Below are positions 1-8,696 of a stretch of 60,679 nucleotides of DNA, piece by piece. This DNA is from Bacteroidota bacterium (GTDB lineage Bacteria > Bacteroidota > Bacteroidia > Chitinophagales > Chitinophagaceae). The DNA lies in contig JAFDXF010000059.1 in assembly GCA_018268055.1 (NCBI GenBank), forward strand, positions 1-60,679. The letters are read 5' to 3'. The number at the start of each line of letters is the position of its first letter. Position 1 is the stretch's first letter. Under the pieces are notes generated by a model. The model was given only the letters and a program-made list of their open reading frames with translations, made no database searches and was not told the origin of the DNA. Made by a program: the position numbers and the translations under genes.

Positions 1-153
1 CATTTTTTACGCATCAATTTTCACTCTTGTTTTTGGCTTCCTCTAAAACACATTAATTGTCTTGTAATTCTGCTTTACAAATATTATTTTTGAGGAAACG
101 GAGTTTTTAGACGGACTGCCGTTATAGTCAATTTTACGAACGGCCCCAAACCA

Positions 154-615
154 CTAAAACGGCAACGCTGTTGTTTGCTTGATATACCGCATTACAAACG
201 AACTTTGGATTTTACTGATATGCGGAATGGTTGACAGTTTTTGGACAATGAAATCGTTATATATTTCGGGGTCTTTTACCACAACTTTTAGCACGACATC
301 AAAAATTCCGCCTGTTGTATAAGCTTCCATTACTTCGTTCAAATCGGCTATCCTTTCCAAAAATTCATCAACATATTCTATCCGCTGACTGTTTAGCGAA
401 ACATTGACAATAACGGTAAACTTCAACCCGACTTTCCGTTGGTCAACAATGGCAACATATTCCTTTATGTAACCCTCATTTTCCAACTTTTTAATTCTGT
501 CGTAAACCGAAGTTCGGGACATATTTAACCTATCTGTAAGGTCGGAAATATCAAACCGTGAGTTCTTTTGGAGCAGTCGCAACAACTCAATTTCCTGATT
601 GCTTAATTCTTCCAT
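154..615 (-). CDS. Lrp/AsnC family transcriptional regulator
   Basis: A 153-residue protein of the usual Lrp/AsnC length. Residues about 5-50 form the winged helix-turn-helix (FDISDLTDRLNMSRTSVYDR, then a basic helix and the EGYIKEY wing). Residues about 65-145 match the RAM/AsnC ligand-binding fold, with a TGGIFDVVLKV strand like the family's G-x-YD core. It is divergent from an EamA exporter, the common arrangement in which an Lrp-type regulator senses an amino acid and controls its exporter. The ligand cannot be told from sequence. A near-consensus -7 box on the minus strand (TACCTTTA, 630-637) lies just upstream, next to an inverted repeat at 654-665 that could mediate autoregulation. Confidence 0.9.
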   Translation of the reverse strand: MEELSNQEIELLRLLQKNSRFDISDLTDRLNMSRTSVYDRIKKLENEGYIKEYVAIVDQRKVGLKFTVIVNVSLNSQRIEYVDEFLERIADLNEVMEAYTTGGIFDVVLKVVVKDPEIYNDFIVQKLSTIPHISKIQSSFVMRYIKQTTALPF

Positions 616-653
616 CGGATTTTTTCCGATAAAGGTAAAAAAAATAAAGCTAT

Positions 654-665
654 TTTCGGACGAAA
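654..665. promoter_or_regulatory. Candidate Lrp operator between divergent genes
   Basis: A perfect short palindrome, TTTCG-GA-CGAAA, lies in the 156-bp divergent spacer. It is centred about 35 bp upstream of the transcription start expected from the minus-strand -7 box at 630-637. A second inverted repeat (ATCGGA, five T, TCCGAT at 614-630) overlaps the regulator's start codon. The position suits control of both genes, but binding is inferred only. Confidence 0.35.
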
Positions 666-739
666 CACTATTTATTATTTTAAAAACAGAATTGTTTCCG
701 TATTTACATTCATAAAGACATACATAATGTCATATTTAA

Positions 740-747
740 TAATTTTG
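740..747 (+). promoter_or_regulatory. -7 box for the EamA gene
   Basis: TAATTTTG matches the Bacteroidota -7 consensus TAnnTTTG exactly. It would start transcription near 752, downstream of the first possible ATG (727) and 20 nt before the ATG at 772, which favours the later start. No TTG is seen at the -33 spacing, so an activator may be needed. Confidence 0.45.
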
Positions 748-771
748 AACGGACAAAACAAAACAGAAGAA

Positions 772-1674
772 ATGACAAAATACATCATCATAGTTGCGTT
801 AGGTGCTATCAGTTACGGCACATTGACATCGTTTGCAAAAATTGCTTACGGGCAGGGTTACACCGCAGGGGAAATCACTTTTGCACAGGCATTGATTGGG
901 GCAATTATTTTGTGGGCATTTGTGTTGTACAGAAACATTAAAAACCGTTCATTCAAATTAGCAGGAAATTGGAAACTGATTTTGGCAGGCACCTCAATGG
1001 GCTTTTCTGCCTTTTGTTTTTATCTTTCCGTAAAATACATCCCTGTTTCATTAGCGATAGTTTTGCTGATGCAAGTTTCGTGGATTAGCACTCTGGCAGA
1101 ATGGTTAGTTTTCAAAAAGCCACTTTCAGCATTACAAATTATTGCTTCTGTTATTGTGGTTTTCGGAACTGTTTTAGCCGGGAATTTACTAAATGCAAAC
1201 GACCTTAATTTTTCATTTACAGGAATTGCATTAGCATTATCATCTGCCTTTCTTTATACGCTTTATGTACTTTTTACAAGCAGGTTGGGAAACGAAACAC
1301 CGATGTTTGAAAAAAGTGCCTTGATGACAACAGGTGCGGCAATGATGATACTTTTAATCAATTTTCCGTCTATTACGACAAGTACACATCTTGACTTTGG
1401 TTTACTGAAATGGGGAACATTTTTAGCTGTTTTCGGAACAGTAATCCCACCTATTTGTTTTACAACAGGAATGCCCAAAATCGGTGCAAGTTTAAGTGCC
1501 ATATTATTGACTTTGGAATTACCTGCCGTTGTATTTTGTGCCCATATCATTCTTGGCGAGCAGGTTACTTTTCTGCAAATCATCGGCATTGCAATAATGA
1601 TTGGAGCAATTATTTGGCTAAATCTTGTAAAAGCAAAAAGAGAAAAACAAACCACAGAAAATTTAGCCGTATGA
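772..1674 (+). CDS. EamA/DMT family transporter
   Basis: A 300-residue inner-membrane protein with about ten hydrophobic segments arranged as two EamA (DUF6) repeats, roughly residues 1-140 and 150-290. The fold belongs to the drug/metabolite transporter superfamily, and many members export amino acids or related metabolites. An in-frame ATG at 727 would add 15 polar residues before the first membrane segment. The -7 box at 740-747 argues for the start at 772. It is divergent from an Lrp/AsnC regulator, its likely controller. The substrate is unknown. It converges on the MFS gene with a 37-bp spacer in which no clear terminator is seen. Confidence 0.85.
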   Translation: MTKYIIIVALGAISYGTLTSFAKIAYGQGYTAGEITFAQALIGAIILWAFVLYRNIKNRSFKLAGNWKLILAGTSMGFSAFCFYLSVKYIPVSLAIVLLMQVSWISTLAEWLVFKKPLSALQIIASVIVVFGTVLAGNLLNANDLNFSFTGIALALSSAFLYTLYVLFTSRLGNETPMFEKSALMTTGAAMMILLINFPSITTSTHLDFGLLKWGTFLAVFGTVIPPICFTTGMPKIGASLSAILLTLELPAVVFCAHIILGEQVTFLQIIGIAIMIGAIIWLNLVKAKREKQTTENLAV

Positions 1675-1711
1675 AACAGAAAAACAGATGCGAATAAAAT
1701 AGACCAAGATT

Positions 1712-2902
1712 TTACCTTTTGCCGATTTCTATCTGATACAACAGCACCAACAAACCAAGTCCGGCAAGAACAGAGCCTACAAGTCCGGTATAAATTAATC
1801 CGATATATTGAATAGTTACCCCACCGATAATGGAACCTCCGGCAATGGCTAAATTAAACCCTGCTATATTTAAACCCGATGCCACATTATGACCATTTTC
1901 AGTATGTTTATGAGCAGTTGCAATCAGTCGGTTTTGTAACGAAGGAACAGAGGCAAAACTGAAAAAACCAAGCAATGAAACCAACTCTGCCATTGCCACA
2001 GCAGAACCGGCAAAGAAAGTTGTGCCTAATGCCATTAAACCGATTCCGGAAATAATCACCACATTTGCTTTGTCAATACCCAATCTATCGGTAAGTTTTC
2101 CACCAAAAAGATTACCAACAGCCGAAAATATTCCAAACAGAAAAATATAGAGGGTAACTTGAGATGGAGTTAGATGTGTTTCTTGCACTAATGTTGTAAT
2201 GATATAAGTGTAAACGGTGAATGAACCGGCATACGCAAAAACAGTAACCAAACTTGCCGAAAGTAATTTTGGATGAATGATGTTTTTAAATTCCTTTTTT
2301 AAATCCAATTTAAAATCTTTAGCTACAGGCAACGGATTTTTCATCATCCCTACCAAGCCAAGCGTACCAAAAACACCAACCAATCCGATAATTGCCATTA
2401 TCCATCTCCAATCCATTAAACGCCCAAGCCAGTTGCTAAATGGTACACCAAATGCCAAAGCAATGGTCATTCCGCCAAACACAATAGCAGTAGCCGTTCC
2501 CGCTTGCTTTGAGCCTACTAATTTTGACGCAGTACTTGCCGCTACTGCCAAAAACACACCATGTCCAAGACCTGCCACAAATCGGGAAATCAATATCATA
2601 TTTAAGTTTAAAGAAAAGGCAGCCCCAAGGCTTCCGGCAGAAAATAAAATCATAGCCCCCAACAATGTTTTCTTTCGTGACCAAGCATTCGTTAATGCAG
2701 TTAATACAGGGGCTGAAATGGTTGCTCCAAGTGCATAAGCTGCTATAACCGTTCCCACATCCGAAGATTTTACATTCATTCCTTCGGCAATAACTTGAGT
2801 AATGCCAATGGGAACATAAGTAGCCAATCCTAATGAAAAAACTGATAGACTGAATATATAAACTACACCCGAAATGTTATTCTTTGTTTCTAAACTTTCC
2901 AC
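1712..2902 (-). CDS. MFS transporter, AraJ/DHA1-like
   Basis: A 396-residue major facilitator protein with about 12 hydrophobic segments. A motif-A-like loop (ALTNAWSRKKTLL) follows segment 2 and the central cytoplasmic loop is charged (FKLDLKKEFKN), as in sugar-efflux/drug-efflux DHA1 carriers such as AraJ. It is the last gene of a minus-strand run cupin - NAD(P)-binding protein - MFS with gaps of 19 and 17 bp, so it is probably co-transcribed from the promoter near 4040. The substrate cannot be assigned. The context of small oxidoreductases suggests export of a toxic or oxidised small molecule (inference). Confidence 0.88.
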   Translation of the reverse strand: MESLETKNNISGVVYIFSLSVFSLGLATYVPIGITQVIAEGMNVKSSDVGTVIAAYALGATISAPVLTALTNAWSRKKTLLGAMILFSAGSLGAAFSLNLNMILISRFVAGLGHGVFLAVAASTASKLVGSKQAGTATAIVFGGMTIALAFGVPFSNWLGRLMDWRWIMAIIGLVGVFGTLGLVGMMKNPLPVAKDFKLDLKKEFKNIIHPKLLSASLVTVFAYAGSFTVYTYIITTLVQETHLTPSQVTLYIFLFGIFSAVGNLFGGKLTDRLGIDKANVVIISGIGLMALGTTFFAGSAVAMAELVSLLGFFSFASVPSLQNRLIATAHKHTENGHNVASGLNIAGFNLAIAGGSIIGGVTIQYIGLIYTGLVGSVLAGLGLLVLLYQIEIGKR

Positions 2903-2919
2903 AAAACATGAAATTACAA

Positions 2920-3570
2920 TTAATAAAAACTTGGTTTTGCACCGTCTGTATTGGGTTCATTGATACCCACAGAACTTCTGATTGCTTGGCTTGGGTCAAC
3001 AATTAGCGATGTTACGTAAGCGGCAACACTTTTGCGGGAAACTTCTGTTCCTTTGAACGGTTCTCCTTTTTGGGTGATTTCGTAATTCACTTCATCCTTA
3101 TCGGAAAACCAAGCGGGACGAACAATCGTGTAATCCAAATCTGTTGTTTCAATCGCTTCTGCACCTTCTGAATATGCTTTCAATATTCCACCCAACATCA
3201 TTTCGTTCCATTTTCCATAAGCCCCTGGTATTTCACCATAAATTCCGTTGGCAGAAATCCAGATGATGCGTTTCACACCGGCTTCATGCATTGCCTTGGC
3301 GATGGACTTACCTTGCTCGCCAAGGTTTCTTCCATACAAATTGGCATAAACCAAATCCTGACCTTTCACCGCTTCGAGCAATGCGGGATAATCCAACACA
3401 TCGGCTTGGATAATTTTTACCCGGCTGTCGTTAAGAATATCATTTGCGATACGCTCCGGATGACGAGCCAATAAAGTCAGCTCAATTTGCGGGTTGTCAA
3501 TTAAATTTCTTTCAACAAGCGTAGCAATGCCACCAGAGGCTCCTACGATTAATACTTTTGATGTTGCCAT
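2920..3570 (-). CDS. NAD(P)-binding SDR-like protein (atypical, NmrA/YwnB type)
   Basis: 216 residues when started at the ATG at 3570. The longer reading frame would add 16 basic residues that run into the spacer. The N-terminus has a Rossmann nucleotide-binding loop (VLIVGASGGIATLVERNL) followed by TLLARHPER, typical of atypical short-chain dehydrogenases that bind NADP(H). No classical Tyr-xxx-Lys pair is evident; the Y in EIPGAYGKW is a possible substitute. A conserved-looking VRPAWFSD segment follows, as in the NAD(P)H-binding (PF13460) family. It lies 19 bp downstream of the cupin gene and 17 bp upstream of the MFS gene, so it is the middle gene of a three-gene operon. A reductase or redox sensor role is inferred. 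Confidence 0.82.
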   Translation of the reverse strand: MATSKVLIVGASGGIATLVERNLIDNPQIELTLLARHPERIANDILNDSRVKIIQADVLDYPALLEAVKGQDLVYANLYGRNLGEQGKSIAKAMHEAGVKRIIWISANGIYGEIPGAYGKWNEMMLGGILKAYSEGAEAIETTDLDYTIVRPAWFSDKDEVNYEITQKGEPFKGTEVSRKSVAAYVTSLIVDPSQAIRSSVGINEPNTDGAKPSFY

Positions 3571-3589
3571 AATTCTAATTTTTAAACGA

Positions 3590-4018
3590 TTATTGATTGA
3601 CTTGTTTAAACTCTTCATCGCTAACAGGACTCAACCAGGTTACCAGCTCCTCACCATCAAAATTGGTGATGGCAATATGCGTCATTCCTGTAGTTGCAGT
3701 GGCACCGTGCCAATGTTCCACATCTGCCGGAATATTCACCACATCCCCTTTTTTGATACGTTGTGCTTCTTTTCCACGTTCCTGATAAAAACCCTCCCCT
3801 TGGGTAACGATTAATACTTGTCCAACTTGGTGGGTATGCCAAAAAGTTCTTGCACCGACTTCAAAAGCCACATTGGCGATATTATCAATACCTTTTCTGA
3901 TGATTAATGAAGTAACAAAGCTATTTCCCGTAAAAAATTCTTTTGAACCCTCAACGCCTTTTTCAAAAATCCCTGATGGATCTTTGGATGATTTGTTTTT
4001 AATATTTACTGATTCCAT
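3590..4018 (-). CDS. Cupin-domain protein
   Basis: 142 residues from the ATG at 4018. The open frame extends 44 residues upstream, but that part overlaps the promoter and operator. The cupin core shows GARTFWHTHQVGQVLIVTQGEG (motif 1, metal-binding His residues) and GDVVNIPADVEHWHGAT (motif 2), so a single beta-barrel with a 3-His metal site is likely. Relatives include small carboxymuconolactone/quercetinase-like cupins of unknown substrate. It is the first gene of an operon with an NAD(P)-binding protein and an MFS carrier. It sits behind a -7 box (4038-4045) and a 33-bp element shared with the neighbouring operon, so AraC-type control is likely. Confidence 0.85.
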   Translation of the reverse strand: MESVNIKNKSSKDPSGIFEKGVEGSKEFFTGNSFVTSLIIRKGIDNIANVAFEVGARTFWHTHQVGQVLIVTQGEGFYQERGKEAQRIKKGDVVNIPADVEHWHGATATTGMTHIAITNFDGEELVTWLSPVSDEEFKQVNQ

Positions 4019-4037
4019 TTTACTTTTTTTGTTGATA

Positions 4038-4045
4038 CAAAGGTA
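4038..4045 (-). promoter_or_regulatory. -7 box for cupin operon
   Basis: On the minus strand this reads TACCTTTG, a perfect TAnnTTTG. Transcription would begin near 4032, 14 nt before the cupin ATG. There is no TTG at the -33 spacing. Instead a 33-bp element begins 24 bp from the box, which fits an activator-dependent promoter. Confidence 0.6.
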
Positions 4046-4068
4046 TTTCGGTTTTAAGGGCTTGTTGT

Positions 4069-4101
4069 TATACAGATTACGGCATTGCTTACCATTATTA
4101 C
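4069..4101. promoter_or_regulatory. Copy 1 of 33-bp shared operator (candidate AraC site)
   Basis: A 33-bp stretch beginning TATACAGATTACGG and ending CATTATTAC matches 29 of 33 bases of the element at 5667-5699. It contains repeated TTAC/ATAC half sites, in line with the direct-repeat sites of AraC-family activators. It lies 24 bp from the -7 box at 4038-4045, exactly the spacing seen at copy 2. Confidence 0.65.
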
Positions 4102-4158
4102 GGACAAACATTGAAGAATGAGAAGCAATTTGAAAATTGTATGATTTCAAATAAAAAT

Positions 4159-4902
4159 TTACAACTGTTGTTTGGTTGGTCTGAACAATACTTCGTTAAT
4201 ATCCACATCATCGGGCTGACTAATCACAAAAGCCACTGCTCTTGCAAATGAATCAGATGGAATGGCATTTTCTGCATAATATTGTTTGATGCCCGATGCA
4301 ACATCATCTGCGGTAACACTTCCCGGAAGATCGGTATCTACGGCACCCGGAGAAATAACGGCTGTACGAATATTGTACGGTTTTACCTCCTGGCGTAATG
4401 CTTCGGAAATCACTCGTACCGAATATTTAGAAGCCGAATAAACCGCTCCGCCCGGACGGATGGTATGTCCGGCAACGGAAGAAACGCTAATGATATGTCC
4501 CGATTTTTGTTCTTTCATATAAGGCAAGGCTGCTGCAATGCCATACAATACGCCTTTAATATTGATGTCAATACAACGATCCCAGTCTTCCACTTTCAGA
4601 TATTCCAAAGGGGACAATGGCATAATGCCCGCATTGTTAATCAGCACATCAATTTTACCATAGGTTTTCACTGCGGTGTCCACCAGATTTTTCACCTGAT
4701 CCACTTTGGTTACATCGGTGGTTACCGCTAATGCACTGCCGCCTTTGTCGTTAATCGCTTTGGCAATGGCATCTATTCGTTCGGTTCTTCTGGCACCAAG
4801 CACCACTTTGGCACCTCTTTCTGAAAGGTATTCAGCGGTGATTTTTCCAAAGCCACTGCTGGCTCCCGTGATGACTACTACTTTTCCTGTTATATTTTCC
4901 AT
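4159..4902 (-). CDS. Classical short-chain dehydrogenase/reductase
   Basis: 247 residues, the usual length of a classical SDR. Cofactor loop [13 protein letters not shown] (TGxxxGxG), an Arg-rich beta2 end (LGARRTER) that suggests NADP(H), the NNAG motif, catalytic Ser (ISVSSVAG) and YSASKYS (Tyr-xxx-Lys) are all present. The closest well-known type is the YdfG/serine 3-dehydrogenase-like group, but the substrate is unknown. It lies 28 bp downstream of the NADP oxidoreductase gene, so the two are probably one operon driven from the promoter near 5640. Confidence 0.92.
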   Translation of the reverse strand: MENITGKVVVITGASSGFGKITAEYLSERGAKVVLGARRTERIDAIAKAINDKGGSALAVTTDVTKVDQVKNLVDTAVKTYGKIDVLINNAGIMPLSPLEYLKVEDWDRCIDINIKGVLYGIAAALPYMKEQKSGHIISVSSVAGHTIRPGGAVYSASKYSVRVISEALRQEVKPYNIRTAVISPGAVDTDLPGSVTADDVASGIKQYYAENAIPSDSFARAVAFVISQPDDVDINEVLFRPTKQQL

Positions 4903-4930
4903 TTTGTTTATTTTTTTAAACTGTCCAAAC

Positions 4931-5584
4931 TTATCTATTTATCGTAATGGTAAAATTCGCATTTTGCGTAGCCTGATAAACATACGCCCACATTGATGAG
5001 AATGATTCCATTCCTCTTGCCGCTTGAATGCCACCCAGATCGAGTATATCTTTCCAGCCAAATTGAGTGAGAATGGTTTTTACTTCTTCTTTTGCCCCGG
5101 CATCATTTCCGGCTAAAAGCATGGTAGCATTAGCTGGTGCTTTTTCGCCATTGGCCATCAATTCATTGTTCACGATGTTTAAGGATTTGGTCACTTTAGC
5201 ATCGGGCATTAATTTTTGAATTTCTTCTGAAAGCGAAGTGGTGTTGCTGTATTGCGGAAGCAACGAGAACGGAAATCCTTTCGCCAAATCCAAAGGCATG
5301 GTAATATCAACAATAATTTTACCTGAGAATTTCTCCAATCCTGCCTGTTCAAAAACAGATAAAGTGATTTCTCCTTTTGTACAGTTGAAAATAATGTCGC
5401 CAAAATCGGCTACATCAGTAAAAGTGCCTGTGCTTGCCTTTTCGCCATTCTGTTTTGCCCATTCAACGGCTTTTTCGTTGTTGGCTGTTCGGCTGCCCAT
5501 TTTTACTTCATAGCCAAGCGCTACCAATCTTGTGGCAATACGGTTGCCAACATCTCCTGTACCTAAAATTCCAATTTTTTTCAT
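4931..5584 (-). CDS. NADPH-dependent F420 reductase-like oxidoreductase
   Basis: 217 residues. The N-terminal dinucleotide-binding loop [20 protein letters not shown] and the following [10 protein letters not shown] (an NADP-preferring SRT motif) match the Fno/YqcI-like F420-oxidoreductase family (PF03807). These proteins are common in bacteria that lack F420, where the true partner is unknown. A C-terminal helical segment ([15 protein letters not shown]) also fits. It is the first gene of a two-gene operon with the SDR at 4159-4902, divergent from the AraC-type regulator. Copy 2 of the shared operator lies in between. Confidence 0.87.
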   Translation of the reverse strand: MKKIGILGTGDVGNRIATRLVALGYEVKMGSRTANNEKAVEWAKQNGEKASTGTFTDVADFGDIIFNCTKGEITLSVFEQAGLEKFSGKIIVDITMPLDLAKGFPFSLLPQYSNTTSLSEEIQKLMPDAKVTKSLNIVNNELMANGEKAPANATMLLAGNDAGAKEEVKTILTQFGWKDILDLGGIQAARGMESFSSMWAYVYQATQNANFTITINR

Positions 5585-5635
5585 GAATTTCTATTTTTAA
5601 AGACTGCTTTATTACAATCCTGTTATTTGATAGTG

Positions 5636-5643
5636 CAAATGTC
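5636..5643 (-). promoter_or_regulatory. Near-consensus -7 box for reductase/SDR operon
   Basis: On the minus strand this reads GACATTTG, one mismatch from TAnnTTTG. It would start transcription near 5630, about 46 nt before the ATG at 5584. No -33 TTG is present. The operator copy at 5667-5699 begins exactly 24 bp beyond the box, as at the cupin operon. Confidence 0.45.
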
Positions 5644-5666
5644 CGTCCATTTAATCAGTGCCCACT

Positions 5667-5699
5667 TATACGGATTACGGAATTTCTTACCACTATTAC
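5667..5699. promoter_or_regulatory. Copy 2 of 33-bp shared operator (candidate AraC site)
   Basis: The 33 bp beginning TATACGGATTACGG and ending CACTATTAC differ from copy 1 (4069-4101) at four positions only. The element sits between the divergent reductase operon and the araC-type gene, 20 bp upstream of the latter's -33 box, so it could serve both directions. Confidence 0.65.
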
Positions 5700-5718
5700 T
5701 GATTTTAGTGGGCAGGTG

Positions 5719-5748
5719 TTTGAACCATTCATGGAATGGGTAAATTTG
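5719..5748 (+). promoter_or_regulatory. Promoter of the AraC-type regulator
   Basis: TTTG (5719-5722), 18 bp, TAAATTTG (5741-5748) is a complete Bacteroidota -33/-7 pair. It starts transcription near 5755, which excludes the upstream in-frame ATG at 5716 and supports the start at 5767. Confidence 0.6.
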
Positions 5749-5766
5749 TGTTTAAAACAAGTTGTT

Positions 5767-6666
5767 ATGTCAGAAATCATAAAAATAGACAGTGTAGATG
5801 CGTATAATAAATTGCGTGGTGTTCCTACACTTCATCCACTAATTTCGGTTTTTGATATAGAAAAAGCCAAACCCATTACCAAAAACATCACCTTAAATTT
5901 TGGAGTGTATATTATTTTCTTAAAAGAATTTAAATGTGGCGAATTGAAATATGGTCGGAACACCTACGATTTTCAGGAAGGAACTTTGGTTTTTGTTGCT
6001 CCAGGGCAGGTATTGGGGGTTCAGTTGAGCACAGTAGCCGTAGAGCAAAAAGGCTGGGCATTAGTGTTTCATCCTGATTTGATAAAAGGCACCGCATTAG
6101 GCAAACACATTCAGGATTATTCTTTCTTTTCCTATGATTCGCACGAAGCGTTGCACCTTTCCGAAAAAGAAAAACAGATTGTTTTAGATTGCTTTTCAAA
6201 AATTCAATACGAAATGGAACAATCTATTGACAAGCATAGCAAAACGCTGATAACCTCTAACATTGAATTGTTTCTGAATTATTGCATTCGCTTTTACGAT
6301 AGACAATTCATCACAAGAGATAATGAAAATAGAGGAATTTTAGAGCGATTTGAAAGCTTGTTGCAGGAATATTTTTCTTCTGACAAGCCATCAGATATTG
6401 GTTTGCCATCCGTTGGTTATTGTGCTGAAGAATTAAATCTTTCCCATAACTATTTTGGTGATTTAATCAAGAAAGAAACTGGCAAGACCGCTCAAGAATA
6501 TATTCAAACCAAGGTCATTGATATAGCAAAAGAACGTATTTTTGATTGGGATAAATCCATCAGTGAAATTGCTTACGAGTTGGGTTTTAAATATCCACAA
6601 CATTTTACAAGGTTTTTTAAACAAAAAACAGGCTTATCACCTGTTGAATATAGGAGTTTGAATTGA
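5767..6666 (+). CDS. AraC family transcriptional regulator
   Basis: 299 residues from ATG 5767. Residues about 25-140 look like a cupin-type sensor arm (TLNFGVYIIFLKEF, then TLVFVAPGQVLGV). The C-terminal 100 residues carry two helix-turn-helix motifs (CAEELNLSHNYFGDLIKKETG and ISEIAYELGFKYPQHFTRFF), ending in the family signature KTGLSPVEYR. It is divergent from the reductase/SDR operon. The two 33-bp elements next to it are the best candidates for its binding sites, which would make the reductase/SDR and cupin/NAD/MFS operons its regulon (inference). The inducer is unknown. Confidence 0.93.
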   Translation: MSEIIKIDSVDAYNKLRGVPTLHPLISVFDIEKAKPITKNITLNFGVYIIFLKEFKCGELKYGRNTYDFQEGTLVFVAPGQVLGVQLSTVAVEQKGWALVFHPDLIKGTALGKHIQDYSFFSYDSHEALHLSEKEKQIVLDCFSKIQYEMEQSIDKHSKTLITSNIELFLNYCIRFYDRQFITRDNENRGILERFESLLQEYFSSDKPSDIGLPSVGYCAEELNLSHNYFGDLIKKETGKTAQEYIQTKVIDIAKERIFDWDKSISEIAYELGFKYPQHFTRFFKQKTGLSPVEYRSLN

Positions 6667-6975
6667 AATGCTGAACAAATACGGAACATCTTCTGAATCA
6701 CTTTTTTATTGCACATGTTTTATCACGATGGCACAGTTCATCATTATTTATCCCTGAACTTTAATTGTTACTCAATAGCTATGCAAATTTCGGAATTGAT
6801 AACGCAACACTAAAACTTCAGGAATACTGTTTTGATAAAAGCAGGGAGAAAATCAGGAAGAGCATTATTTATCGTGCTAATAAAAATCTCATTTTGAACG
6901 ATTAATTTTCATATAAATGATTAAATTAGCTAATGTAAATAGAGCTGGGCGGGAAAAAATATAAAACACTTTACT
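6667..6975. other. 309-bp intergenic stretch, possible decayed coding remnant
   Basis: No start-bearing gene is visible. One plus-strand frame is open for about 45 codons (roughly 6770-6905, including EYCFDKSREKIRKSII) but has no start codon in a useful place and starts right after a stop. It may be a remnant of a lost gene. No promoter or hairpin stands out before the lipoprotein gene at 6976. Confidence 0.3.
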
Positions 6976-8592
6976 ATGAAAATAAATCTATTGCTATTAC
7001 TCGCAATTCCTGTTGTTGCTGGACTTCACGCATGCAACCCGGGAGCTAACAATTCCAACACAACCAATGAAAACATCATTCAAATCAACCTTAAAGACAT
7101 GAAAAAAATTGGCAGTGTCAGCGAAAGGTATCAATCTTATAATGTGGAAATGGCGGAAGTAGTGGGCGGAGAGTTTTGGAAGCCATACAAATTGATGGAT
7201 AGCCTGCCTTCTTCTTCGGCTGCATCTACCTATGATGTATCGCAAAAAAACAGCGAAATGTACCGGCAGCTTGCGCCGATTAATCTCGCTGACAAAAGGT
7301 TGCTGAATCTCGCCAAAGGCCTTGCCCCTGCTTATGTTCGCGTGAGCGGCACCTGGGCTAATGCCATTTATTTTCAGGATAATGACGAACCAAAATTAGC
7401 AAAAGCGCCAAAGGGTTTTGCAAATGTGCTCACCCGAAACGAATGGAAAGGCGTATTGGATTTTGTAAAAGCTACCAATTCAAAATTGGTTACATCATTT
7501 GCTGTATCTAATGGAGTGCGTGATGCCAACGGTGTTTGGACACCTAAAGAAGCGCAAAAAATAGCGGACTATACAAAAAGTCTTGGTGGTGAAATAGCCG
7601 CAGCAGAACTTTTCAATGAACCTTCCATCCCAACAGCAGGTGGTGAAATGAACAAAAATTACAACGCTGAAAATTTTGCAAAAGATGTTGCGGTTTTCAA
7701 TGCATGGGCAAAAAAAGAAGTTCCCAATATGCTCACGGTTGGCCCCGGCTCTATTGGTGAAGGCATACCGGAGTTAAATTTTAATCAAACAGAAATACCG
7801 GCAGGGATGAGCATGCTGACTACCGATGCCATGATGTCGGCAAGCCCCAAACCTGTGTTTGATGTTTTCTCCTATCACTTTTATGGCGCTGCTTCTATGC
7901 GCATGATGCAAAGCGGTCCTTTTTCTATAAAAGCAGAAAATGCTTTAGCAGGTTCATGGTTGCGCAGAACAGATACAGTAGCCGATTACTATACCGGATT
8001 AAGAAATAAATATTTGCCTGGCAAACCAATATGGATCACCGAAACAGCCCAAGCAGCAGCAGGTGGAGATCCTTTTGCGGCAACCTACTTAGATTGTTTC
8101 CGCTACTTGTATCAGTTAGGTTCGCTGGCGCAAAAAGGTGTGCAGGTAGTGATGCACAATACACTTGCAGCCAGTGAATACAGCCTGATTGACCAGGATA
8201 CCCATTTGCCAAAACCCAATTATTGGGCTGCATTGTTATGGTCAAAACTGATGGGTACCGAAGTGTATGATGCGGGCAATGGGAAAGCCGGTGTGTATTT
8301 ATTTGCCCACAATTTGAAAGACCATAAAGGCGGCGTCACCCTTTTGGTAATAAATACCAATAAAGATTCTGTTTCTATCCACATTCCTTCTGATGCGGAA
8401 CAGTACACTTTAACTTCTAAAGAGTTGCAGGGCAAAACAGTGATGCTGAATGGAAAGGAATTGCAGTTAGATGCGAATGATGAATTGCCGGAAATTAAAA
8501 GCAATGCAATCAAACAGGGAGATGTAATATTGCCCGCAACAAGCATCAGTTTTATCACCTTTGCGGATGCAGGAAATAAAAATGCGAAATAA
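6976..8592 (+). CDS. Lipoprotein glycoside hydrolase, clan GH-A (GH79/heparanase-like)
   Basis: 538 residues with a lipoprotein signal (MKINLLLLLAIPVVAGLHAC; Cys20 is the likely lipidated residue), so probably anchored in the outer membrane. The body looks like a TIM barrel of clan GH-A. A YVRVSGTWAN segment resembles the substrate-side strand of heparanase/beta-glucuronidase enzymes. ELFNEPSIP carries the acid/base Glu215 after Asn, and WITETAQAA carries the presumed nucleophile Glu356. A beta-sandwich tail follows from about residue 440. GH79 enzymes remove glucuronic acid from proteoglycans or plant arabinogalactans, but other GH-A families cannot be excluded. No SusC/SusD pair is nearby, so it is not part of a visible polysaccharide locus. 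Confidence 0.7.
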   Translation: MKINLLLLLAIPVVAGLHACNPGANNSNTTNENIIQINLKDMKKIGSVSERYQSYNVEMAEVVGGEFWKPYKLMDSLPSSSAASTYDVSQKNSEMYRQLAPINLADKRLLNLAKGLAPAYVRVSGTWANAIYFQDNDEPKLAKAPKGFANVLTRNEWKGVLDFVKATNSKLVTSFAVSNGVRDANGVWTPKEAQKIADYTKSLGGEIAAAELFNEPSIPTAGGEMNKNYNAENFAKDVAVFNAWAKKEVPNMLTVGPGSIGEGIPELNFNQTEIPAGMSMLTTDAMMSASPKPVFDVFSYHFYGAASMRMMQSGPFSIKAENALAGSWLRRTDTVADYYTGLRNKYLPGKPIWITETAQAAAGGDPFAATYLDCFRYLYQLGSLAQKGVQVVMHNTLAASEYSLIDQDTHLPKPNYWAALLWSKLMGTEVYDAGNGKAGVYLFAHNLKDHKGGVTLLVINTNKDSVSIHIPSDAEQYTLTSKELQGKTVMLNGKELQLDANDELPEIKSNAIKQGDVILPATSISFITFADAGNKNAK

Positions 8593-8696
8593 AAAGCAAT
8601 TTATTTTTTATCATAAAAAAATCACAATAAAGATTCACCGGAATATCTTAAAAATTTAGTTTGCAACTCTATTATTCATCATTAAATAAATTGAAA

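Noticed and set aside
118..144. Terminator after the Lrp gene
   Set aside because: GCCGTT/AACGGC form a 6-bp stem with a 15-nt loop and no U run; too weak to call.
5716..5766. Longer N-terminus for the AraC-type regulator
   Set aside because: It would begin upstream of the -33/-7 promoter at 5719-5748; the extra 17 residues do not fit the family.
6976..8592. Polysaccharide utilisation locus around the glycoside hydrolase
   Set aside because: No SusC/SusD-like genes, no hybrid sensor and no further hydrolases next to it.
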